Assembly (NCBI GenBank): GCA_910584785.1 | Contig: CAJUDX010000007.1 | Coordinates: forward strand, 1 to 64,000 | Direction: 5' to 3' | Length of the DNA stretch: 64,000 nt | Source: an uncultured Lachnospiraceae bacterium | GTDB lineage: Bacteria > Bacillota > Clostridia > Lachnospirales > Lachnospiraceae | In this document: piece after piece, positions 24,570 to 31,239 of the stretch | Position numbering within the stretch: the first letter of the stretch is position 1 | Layout: the number at the start of each line of letters is the position of its first letter | Program-made: the position numbers and the translations under genes | Notes under the pieces: model-generated | Told to the model about the DNA's origin: nothing | Database searches by the model: none | What the model saw: the letters and a program-made list of their open reading frames with translations, nothing else

Positions 24570-26111
24570 ATGGATGATGGAAACGAAAACAGGAAACGAC
24601 ACGGAAAAAGAAAACAAAATAAAACGGAAAAACAAAGAATAAAGTGTTTATTAACGATTTGTACAGCGTTTTTGCTGATGCAGGAAATGAATCTTCATCC
24701 TGTATTTGCCCAGCAGCAGAAAGTTGTGGTTGGGACAAATGCAGAATATGCGCCCTTTGAGTATCTGGACAGTGACGGGAAATTGACGGGTTTTGATTAT
24801 GATCTTTTGGAAGCCATTGCCCAGGAGGAAGATCTGGTGCTGGAATGGAGGGATATGCCTTTTGATTCTCTGGTGGGTGCGATGGAATCGGGGAATATTG
24901 AAGTGATTGCCGCGGGAATTGGGCCGACGAAGGAGAGGGAAAAGAGTGTAGATTTTTCGGACGTGTATTATACAGGTTCCCAGAGCATTATCAGCAGAAC
25001 AGATTATTTTATTAAAGACTTTACAGAACTTTCCGGGAAGAGAGTGGCTGTTCTGGAAGGCTCCCAGAGCGATTTGATTGCTTCCGGAGAAACAACAGAT
25101 TATGGTTTGGTAGAAAATGCCTCTGTCGTCCGCTTTAAAAATGCGGCAAGTGCAGTGATGGAACTGAAAAACGGCGGGGCAGATGCAGTGCTGATTGATA
25201 CCATTATGGCGGAAATTTACTGTCGTCAGACGGAGGGAATTACCTCATTTGCCGTGCCGGGGACGGAGGAGGACACAGTATTTTGCATAAAAAAGGGCAA
25301 TAGCGAGATTCGGGAAATGATTAACCGCGGACTGGCTAAAGTTAAGGAAAGCGGGCGGTATGATGAACTGTATCAGCAGTATTTCGTCGGGGCTGAGGAA
25401 GGCGGTATAGAGATAGCAACGGCGGCTGAAAACGGTGGATTTTTGGGAACCTTATCCTTTGTTTTTCTGGAGGAGAATCGCTGGAAATACTATCTTAACG
25501 GGCTTGAGGTGACGATCATTGTTTCCTTCTTATCGGTGCTTCTTGGAACGGTGATTGGGTTGTTTGTCGCTCTGATCCGTCTGGGAGCAGACAGAAAAAA
25601 GAAGGAAACATTTGCTTCCCGGCTGATGAATATTTATGTGGATGTTATCCGGGGAACGCCTTCGGTACTGCAGCTGATGATTGTTTATTTTGCCGTATTT
25701 CACAGCAGATTTGGTTATGCGGCGGCAGTGGTCAGCTTCGGGATTAACAGCGGTGCCTATGTTTCGGAAGTTATCCGCGGAGGGATTATGGCGGTGGATC
25801 GTGGGCAGACGGAGGCCGGAAGGTCACTGGGACTGGGCTATGGCGATACGATGCGGTTTATTATTATCCCCCAGGCGGTGAAGAACATTCTCCCGGCGAT
25901 GGGAAATGAGTTTATCCAGTTAATTAAGGAAACTTCGATTCTGGGCTATGTGGGCATTGTCGATTTGACCAAGGCTTCAAGTTATGTGTCTTCCCGGACG
26001 TACCAGATGTTTATTCCTCTGGTGGCAGCAGGTATTTTATATTATCTGATGGTTAAGCTGCTTTCGATATTGATGGGAAGGCTGGAAAGGAGGCTGAGGG
26101 AAAGTGATTAA
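24570..26111 (+). CDS. Amino-acid ABC transporter: substrate-binding protein fused to permease
   Basis: One 513-residue polypeptide carries two transporter parts. After a basic N-terminus and signal-anchor segment (CLLTICTAFLLMQEMNLHPVFA, ending near residue 48), an SBP_bac_3 domain spans about residues 52-280 (VVVGTNAEYAPFEYLDSDGKLTGFDYDLLEAIAQ). A HisM/GlnP-type permease domain follows (about 310-510) with its own EAA-like loop, GRSLGLGYGDTMRFIIIPQAVKNILPA. GlnPQ-type fusions are known in Firmicutes. AGGAG is nine bases before ATG 24570; an upstream in-frame ATG lacks a site. The ATPase gene overlaps its end by eight bases. Whether it belongs to the fructosamine operon 150 bases upstream is open. 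Confidence 0.88.
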   Translation: MDDGNENRKRHGKRKQNKTEKQRIKCLLTICTAFLLMQEMNLHPVFAQQQKVVVGTNAEYAPFEYLDSDGKLTGFDYDLLEAIAQEEDLVLEWRDMPFDSLVGAMESGNIEVIAAGIGPTKEREKSVDFSDVYYTGSQSIISRTDYFIKDFTELSGKRVAVLEGSQSDLIASGETTDYGLVENASVVRFKNAASAVMELKNGGADAVLIDTIMAEIYCRQTEGITSFAVPGTEEDTVFCIKKGNSEIREMINRGLAKVKESGRYDELYQQYFVGAEEGGIEIATAAENGGFLGTLSFVFLEENRWKYYLNGLEVTIIVSFLSVLLGTVIGLFVALIRLGADRKKKETFASRLMNIYVDVIRGTPSVLQLMIVYFAVFHSRFGYAAAVVSFGINSGAYVSEVIRGGIMAVDRGQTEAGRSLGLGYGDTMRFIIIPQAVKNILPAMGNEFIQLIKETSILGYVGIVDLTKASSYVSSRTYQMFIPLVAAGILYYLMVKLLSILMGRLERRLRESD

Positions 26112-26826
26112 GGTACATCAACTAAAAAAATCCTTTGGCGATGTGCATGTATTAAATGGTGTGGAGGCCCATGTGGAAAGGGGCGAATGTATTTGTATTA
26201 TCGGCCCTTCCGGTTCGGGAAAATCTACTTTTTTGCGCTGTTTAAACCTTCTGGAAACCCCGGATGAGGGGGAAATTCTGGTCAATGGAGAAGAAATTTT
26301 AGATCCGAAGCTGAATATTGATAAGTACCGGGAAAATGTAGGCATGGTATTTCAGCATTTTAATCTTTTTCCCAATATGTCCGTCTTGCATAATATCACC
26401 CTTGCCCCGGTGCGCCTGGGAAAGTGGAAGTCAGGAGAATCTGAGGAAAAGGCACTGGAGCTTTTGCGGAGGGTAGGGCTGGCAAACAAGGCACAAACCT
26501 ATCCGAATAAGCTTTCCGGCGGGCAGAAACAGCGTGTGGCTATTGCCCGTGCACTGGCGATGAACCCGGAAATTTTACTGTTTGACGAGCCAACTTCGGC
26601 TCTGGACCCGGAGATGGTAGGTGAGGTGCTGGAGGTAATGAAGCAGCTGGTTCGTGAGGGAATGACCATGCTTGTGGTTACGCACGAGATGGGATTTGCC
26701 AGGGAGGTAAGCAGCCGGGTGCTGTTTTTCGACCAGGGTATTGTGTTGGAAGAAGGAACACCAGAAAAGTTGTTTATTCAGCCGGAACATAAGCGGACAA
26801 AGGTATTTTTGTCGAAAGTACTGTAA
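26104..26826 (+). CDS. Amino-acid ABC transporter ATPase, GlnQ/HisP type
   Basis: This is the ATPase that powers the fused binding protein/permease, 240 residues. Walker A GPSGSGKST (residues about 32-40), Q-loop VFQHFNLFPNMSVLHNI, signature LSGGQKQRVAIARAL, Walker B ILLFDEPTSALDPE and the switch histidine in VVTHEMGFAREV are all intact. Start is GTG 26104, overlapping the upstream stop by eight bases, which indicates coupled translation. A hairpin terminator follows about 80 bases downstream. Confidence 0.92.
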   Translation: MIKVHQLKKSFGDVHVLNGVEAHVERGECICIIGPSGSGKSTFLRCLNLLETPDEGEILVNGEEILDPKLNIDKYRENVGMVFQHFNLFPNMSVLHNITLAPVRLGKWKSGESEEKALELLRRVGLANKAQTYPNKLSGGQKQRVAIARALAMNPEILLFDEPTSALDPEMVGEVLEVMKQLVREGMTMLVVTHEMGFAREVSSRVLFFDQGIVLEEGTPEKLFIQPEHKRTKVFLSKVL

Positions 26827-26904
26827 GGGCGTGCATAGGGTTTGGATAATGAGTATTTGCCGTTGATAATGAATGTGAGAATAAAATAGAGGTTGGCAGA
26901 GATA

Positions 26905-26950
26905 ACAGGGCTGATGCATGAATGGATGTGTCGGCTCTGTTTTGTTTTTT
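26905..26950 (+). terminator. Terminator of the amino-acid ABC transporter operon
   Basis: ACAGGGCTGATGCA (26905-26918) pairs with TGTGTCGGCTCTGT (26927-26940), allowing G-T pairs. An 8-base loop separates them, followed by TTTGTTTTTT. Confidence 0.8.
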
Positions 26951-26993
26951 GATGGGGGAATATTTCAGAATATTTCAGATGGGATAAATTCTA

Positions 26994-27022
26994 TTGTTAT
27001 TTCCCCTTTCTTATGGTAGAAT
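26994..27022 (+). promoter_or_regulatory. Promoter for pyrE
   Basis: TTGTTA (26994-26999), a 17-base spacer and TAGAAT (27017-27022). Transcription would start near 27029, placing the 166-bp hairpin in the leader. Confidence 0.5.
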
Positions 27023-27066
27023 GGGGAAGATAAGGAAAAACAAGAAAGAGTTTATATAATATAGTG

Positions 27067-27232
27067 CTAGAACTGCGTTGCGTAAATAACGGTGAATAGG
27101 TGCCTGATGTCTGCGTTAGATGTGAATCCTGCGAAACGAAGGCGTAGTGGTGCTACGTCGAGTTTCGTGGGGGTTACAGATGACGCAGACAGCGGGTGCA
27201 TATTCACTGGAATTTACGCAATGCAGTTCTAG
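27067..27232. repeat. 166-bp near-complete palindrome in the pyrE leader
   Basis: The two halves are imperfect reverse complements over their whole length: CTAGAACTGCGTTGCGTAAA at the left pairs with TTTACGCAATGCAGTTCTAG at the right, ATGTCTGCGT pairs with ACGCAGACA, and CGTAG-TGGTG-CTACG forms the tip. A short related stretch (TGGAATTTACGCAA) lies at 47327-47340. It has no coding capacity. It could be a MITE-like insertion that now forms a long RNA stem before pyrE. Confidence 0.75.
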
Positions 27233-27256
27233 GGAAAAGCAGGAGGATGTGGTTTG

Positions 27257-27931
27257 ATGGAAGCGTACAAGCAGGAATTTATTGAATTTATGGTAGAGAG
27301 CCAAGTGCTGAAATTCGGCGATTTTACGTTAAAGAGCGGAAGAAAGTCCCCGTTTTTTATGAATGCCGGGGCCTATGTTACGGGAACGCAGCTGAGGAAG
27401 CTGGGGGAATACTATGCAAAGGCGATTTATGATAACTTCGGCCTGGAGTTTGACGTGCTGTTTGGACCGGCTTACAAGGGGATTCCGCTGGCTGTGGCGG
27501 TTTCGATGGCGATCAGCGAGCTGTACGGGAAGGATGTCCGTTACTGCTCAAATCGCAAGGAGGAAAAAGACCACGGCGATGCGGGGATTTTACTGGGAAG
27601 CAAGTTAAAGGACGGGGATCGGGTAGTGATCATTGAAGATGTGACGACTTCGGGCAAGTCCATTGAAGAAACTTTTCCGATTTTAAAGGCACAGGGGAAT
27701 GTGGAGATTAAGGGGCTGATCGTTTCCTTAAACCGTATGGAGAGAGGCAAGGGCGAAAAGAGCGCTATGGACGAGATTCAGGATTTGTACGGATTTTCGA
27801 CGGCGGCGATTGTCAATATGGCAGAAGTAACGGAATATCTGTACAACCGGGAGTGTCAGGGGAAGGTGCTGATTGACGACGAGATTAAGGGAAGGCTTGA
27901 CGCATATTATGCACAGTATGGGGCAAAATAG
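27257..27931 (+). CDS. pyrE: Orotate phosphoribosyltransferase
   Basis: This enzyme transfers phosphoribose from PRPP to orotate in pyrimidine synthesis, 224 residues. FGDFTLKSGRKSPFFMNAGAYVTG (near residue 22) is the PyrE N-terminal block, DVLFGPAYKGIPLAVAVSMA the phosphate-binding loop region, NRKEEKDHGDAG the flexible catalytic loop with KEEKDHG, and VVIIEDVTTSGKSIEE the PRPP-binding motif. ATG 27257 has AGGAGG ten bases upstream. It is alone here; other pyrimidine genes in the window (carB, pyrG) are 15-20 kb away. Confidence 0.95.
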   Translation: MEAYKQEFIEFMVESQVLKFGDFTLKSGRKSPFFMNAGAYVTGTQLRKLGEYYAKAIYDNFGLEFDVLFGPAYKGIPLAVAVSMAISELYGKDVRYCSNRKEEKDHGDAGILLGSKLKDGDRVVIIEDVTTSGKSIEETFPILKAQGNVEIKGLIVSLNRMERGKGEKSAMDEIQDLYGFSTAAIVNMAEVTEYLYNRECQGKVLIDDEIKGRLDAYYAQYGAK

Positions 27932-28057
27932 ATAATTAGCTGGTCAGCAGAGATAAGATACAGAAGTGAGTGTATTGATGGTCTGCGGAATTTCAGTACA
28001 GAAGAATGAACAGAAATCTGGACAGAAGTTGAAAAGATGTATATAAGGAGTGACAGG

Positions 28058-28216
28058 ATGAATAATAATGAGCGTTTATATAAAACCATGAGAAATTCCG
28101 GTGCGGGTGCAGTGGCGATGGGGATTGTGATTGCCACGGTGGGCCTGACGGTAGGGACGATTTCGATTATTATGGGTGCTTTTCTGTTAAAACGGAAATC
28201 GGAAATTGAATTTTAG
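28058..28216 (+). CDS. Small single-pass membrane protein (52 residues), unknown
   Basis: A short gene encodes MNNNERLYKTMRNSGAGAV followed by a hydrophobic span (about residues 17-45: AVAMGIVIATVGLTVGTISIIMGAFLL) and a basic tail KRKSEIEF. AAGGAG is seven bases before ATG 28058, and the VanZ gene starts 17 bases after its stop, so the spacing looks operonic. I do not recognise a family; small proteins of this shape are frequent in Lachnospiraceae. The basic tail suggests its C-terminus faces the cytoplasm. Confidence 0.65.
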   Translation: MNNNERLYKTMRNSGAGAVAMGIVIATVGLTVGTISIIMGAFLLKRKSEIEF

Positions 28217-28233
28217 CTGCTGCTGGAGATTTT

Positions 28234-28710
28234 ATGATAAGACATACAACAAAACACCAGAAGATGGGCTGGGTGCTGTTTTTAATGTACCTGGCTCTGC
28301 TGGTGTATTTTCTGTTTTTTGCTGAGTCCTTTGGGCGGATCGCTCCAAAGAGCCGGGGTTATTCGTATAATCTGGTTCCGTTTAAGGAGATTTCCAGGTT
28401 TTGGATTTATCGGGAGAAGCTGGGCATTCGGGCAATGATGTTAAATATCGTGGGAAATATTGTAGCCTTTATGCCCTGCGGTTTTTTCCTTCCCATTGTC
28501 AGCCGGAGAAGTAAGAAATGGTATAATACAGTGATCATCAGCTTTATGTTCAGTTTATTCGTGGAAACGATTCAGCTGATTTTCCGGGTGGGAAGCTTTG
28601 ATGTGGATGATCTGCTGTTAAATACGGCTGGAGGGATTCTTGGGTTTGTGCTATATTGTAGCGTACAGCAGATGCGTATTTGGAGGCGGAAATATGCCAA
28701 AAGGAAATAG
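28234..28710 (+). CDS. VanZ-family membrane protein
   Basis: A 158-residue membrane protein with four hydrophobic segments. The block NLVPFKEISRFW followed by MMLNIVGNIVAFMPCGFFLP and FSLFVETIQLIFRVGSFDVDDLLLNTAGGILG is the VanZ/YfiH-like signature (ETxQ and FDxxDxxxN motifs). Some relatives affect teicoplanin susceptibility; most have no known role. The gene follows the small membrane protein and overlaps the next gene by 17 bases. Confidence 0.88.
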   Translation: MIRHTTKHQKMGWVLFLMYLALLVYFLFFAESFGRIAPKSRGYSYNLVPFKEISRFWIYREKLGIRAMMLNIVGNIVAFMPCGFFLPIVSRRSKKWYNTVIISFMFSLFVETIQLIFRVGSFDVDDLLLNTAGGILGFVLYCSVQQMRIWRRKYAKRK

Positions 28711-29032
28711 AAATCGATATTATGTGAATTATGTTCGTAAACCCCTGGCAAAACGGGGGTTTTATGCGATTGGGGCAACGGGGGTAAGCCTGGTGTTTTT
28801 TGGATCTGTCCTGGGCCTTGCCGTAAAATCCCAGGGTCATGTGGCGCTGAATGTAAGCGCGATGGCATTTTCCAGTTTTTTATTTGCCCTCTGCGGGCTG
28901 TTTTTTGGGGTGAGGGCATTGTTTGAAAAGGAGAAAAATTATATCCTGGCGAAGCTGTCCATTTTTTTGGATGGGCTGTTAGTTCTGGTGTGGATAATTG
29001 TGATGGGGATTGGGCTTGGCGTGATTCAGTGA
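28694..29032 (+). CDS. Small four-segment membrane protein, DUF6142-like
   Basis: A 112-residue protein with a basic N-terminus (MPKGNRNRYYVNYVRKPLAKRG) and three to four hydrophobic stretches (VSLVFFGSVLGLAV, VSAMAFSSFLFALCGLFFGVRA, LDGLLVLVWIIVMGIGLG). I chose ATG 28694, preceded by GGAGGCGGAA and lying within the end of the VanZ gene. Composition resembles conserved Lachnospiraceae proteins labelled DUF6142, which often precede the M29-type peptidase gene; that name is from memory of the neighbourhood and needs a profile match. No function is known. Confidence 0.7.
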   Translation: MPKGNRNRYYVNYVRKPLAKRGFYAIGATGVSLVFFGSVLGLAVKSQGHVALNVSAMAFSSFLFALCGLFFGVRALFEKEKNYILAKLSIFLDGLLVLVWIIVMGIGLGVIQ

Positions 29033-29076
29033 AGTGATGGGAAAAGAATGCGAATGCAGGAAAGGGAGCAATAGAA

Positions 29077-31152
29077 ATGAAGGTTTGGGAGTATTGGAAG
29101 GAGGACAATGCGCGGGTACTTGAGCGTTATGCATTGTCCATGGAACGAATTGAAAATATCCGGGAAGAAAGGACGGTAGAGGAACCTTATCGTCGTTTTT
29201 TTGTGCAGATGGCGGAGTTTTCGTGTCTGCTTAAGGATTTAATTGAAAAGCTGCAGAGCGGGGAACTGGAAAAGGCAGAACTGGGGGTTTTGCAGGAGTG
29301 GAATTATCGGTTGTATCAGGATATTTTGCCCCAAAGTTACGGGAAGAGTTATGCTAATCCGACCTGTGCGGTGGCGGAATTTGGTATGGAGATGGGGCAG
29401 CTTTTGTCGTTTCTTTATACAGAAATCCGCTGCAATATTGCCTGGGCTTATGAGGGACGGCTTTTGCCGGTAACGGCGGCAAATGAGGCGCTGATTGAGA
29501 TTTATAATTTGTTTGAAGAAGGGCTTCCCAGGGCGCAGGAAGTTCGGGATGTGCTTTACTGGTATGTGAGCGATTATGCGGACCAGACGGTTTCGCACTG
29601 GATGAAGGAGCGGTTAAACTCCGGGTGGAGTCTGGCAAAGGATATTGTGATGGAGGGAGATTTATCGGATCTGCGGTATCTGTATCAGTTCGGCGAGTAT
29701 ATTTCTTCATCGGAACTGGCGGTTGCCGGGTATTTGAATACATTGTCCCAGGAAACGATTAACTCTATGGCAGATACCTATGTGGAGGGGTATCGTAAGG
29801 GTTTTGAAACTATGGGACGGGATTTGTCGAAGAAAAAGACGGTGCTGATCCGTTATGAGGTGGGATTTGAGCGGATGATCCGGAGGGCTGTGGAGGGATT
29901 TAGAAAGATTGGGCTAGAGCCGATTTTTGCACGGGCGCCAATATCGGTCTTAAACCGCAATCCTAACCGCAGGGTAGGCTGGTATTCTTCTTCACCCAAT
30001 AAGCAGTACGATTACGATCACCGCTATGATGATGCGATTGTTATGGGCAATGCCATTAAGGAGAGAAAGCTTTCGGTTCTGCGCGCTGCTTTAGAAGAGA
30101 ATAAGGAGGCGGCTTCCTGGTATTCGGGTCCGGCTGTGGTGGAAACCTTTGGCGAAGCGGGCTTTGTGCCGGAAACCAAGGCAGAGGTACTTTCCTTATC
30201 TTCGCATCAGGAAGAAGTGGTCAGAAGTTTAAATAATGAGGCTTCCCGGCTGATGAATCAGTATATTCCTGAGGAGGAAACCAGCTTTACGATTATTGCC
30301 TTTCCAAGGCCGGAGATTGGGAAGGATTTCGAGGCGATATTTATGGAAATCATTGCCATCAATACCCTGGATTACATGATGTACCAGGATATTCAGCAGG
30401 TGATTATCGACGCTCTGGATAAGGCGGAGATGGTGGAGATTAAGGGGAAGGGGACGAACTGCACGGATCTTAAGGTGGCCCTGCAGCCATTGTCCAACCC
30501 GGAAAAAGAGACGAAATTTGAAAACTGTGTAGCAGATGTGAATATTCCTCTGGGGGAGGTCTTTACCTCACCTAAGCTTGCAGGAACGAATGGGACGCTG
30601 CATGTGGAGAGTGTGTACATTGGCGAATTTCAGTTTAAGAATCTGAAGATGGAGTTTGCGGACGGGATGGTGAAGGGATTTACCTGTGAAAATCTGGCGG
30701 ATGAGGGAGAAAATCAGAAGCTGGTAAAGCAGGTGATTATGAAAAACCATGACACACTGCCTTTGGGAGAATTTGCTATTGGAACAAATACGACGGCTTA
30801 TGCGATGGGACGGAAGTATGGGATTGTGGATCGGATGCCGATTTTAATTGTGGAGAAGATGGGACCGCATTTTGCCGTGGGCGATACCTGCTACAGCTGG
30901 GCCGAGGATGCGCCGATGTATAATCCTGACGGAAAAGAGATGATTGCCAGGGAAAATGAGGTTTCGGCACTGCGAAAGTCCGATATTGCAAAGGCATATT
31001 TCAGCTGTCATACCGATATCACGATTCCTTACCATGAGCTGGATTCCATCGTGGCTTATGGGGCGGACGGAAACGGTGTGGATATTATCCGGGACGGGAG
31101 ATTTGCGCTTAAAGGAACAGAGGAGTTAAACAGGGCGCTTGACGATGAATGA
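29077..31152 (+). CDS. M29-like aminopeptidase with a long N-terminal domain
   Basis: A 691-residue protein. The C-terminal 380 residues fit metallo-aminopeptidase family M29 (aminopeptidase T/S). They include a GTNCTDLKVAL block (near residue 465), NCVADVNIPLGEVFTSPKLAGTNGTLHV with the conserved glutamate near 497, GEFAIGTNTTAYAMGRKYGIVDRMPILIVEKMGPHFAVGDTCYSW with metal ligands, and a late HELDSIVAYG. Typical M29 enzymes are about 370-410 residues. The N-terminal ~270 residues (helical, rich in E, L and Y) are extra and have no recognised domain. GGGAG is eight bases before ATG 29077. It probably trims peptides in the cytoplasm. Confidence 0.82.
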   Translation: MKVWEYWKEDNARVLERYALSMERIENIREERTVEEPYRRFFVQMAEFSCLLKDLIEKLQSGELEKAELGVLQEWNYRLYQDILPQSYGKSYANPTCAVAEFGMEMGQLLSFLYTEIRCNIAWAYEGRLLPVTAANEALIEIYNLFEEGLPRAQEVRDVLYWYVSDYADQTVSHWMKERLNSGWSLAKDIVMEGDLSDLRYLYQFGEYISSSELAVAGYLNTLSQETINSMADTYVEGYRKGFETMGRDLSKKKTVLIRYEVGFERMIRRAVEGFRKIGLEPIFARAPISVLNRNPNRRVGWYSSSPNKQYDYDHRYDDAIVMGNAIKERKLSVLRAALEENKEAASWYSGPAVVETFGEAGFVPETKAEVLSLSSHQEEVVRSLNNEASRLMNQYIPEEETSFTIIAFPRPEIGKDFEAIFMEIIAINTLDYMMYQDIQQVIIDALDKAEMVEIKGKGTNCTDLKVALQPLSNPEKETKFENCVADVNIPLGEVFTSPKLAGTNGTLHVESVYIGEFQFKNLKMEFADGMVKGFTCENLADEGENQKLVKQVIMKNHDTLPLGEFAIGTNTTAYAMGRKYGIVDRMPILIVEKMGPHFAVGDTCYSWAEDAPMYNPDGKEMIARENEVSALRKSDIAKAYFSCHTDITIPYHELDSIVAYGADGNGVDIIRDGRFALKGTEELNRALDDE

Positions 31153-31239
31153 AATATCAGGGGTTTTTAGAAAAGGCGGAAGGAATATTCCCGGTGAATT
31201 GGGCACTAACCAAAGCTGGCGGGAGATGAATAGAACAGG

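Noticed and set aside
23722..24738. Long minus-strand frame (338 codons) opposite frlC and the ABC gene
   Set aside because: It is antisense to two clear genes, lacks a start site signal, and has low-complexity composition typical of a shadow frame.
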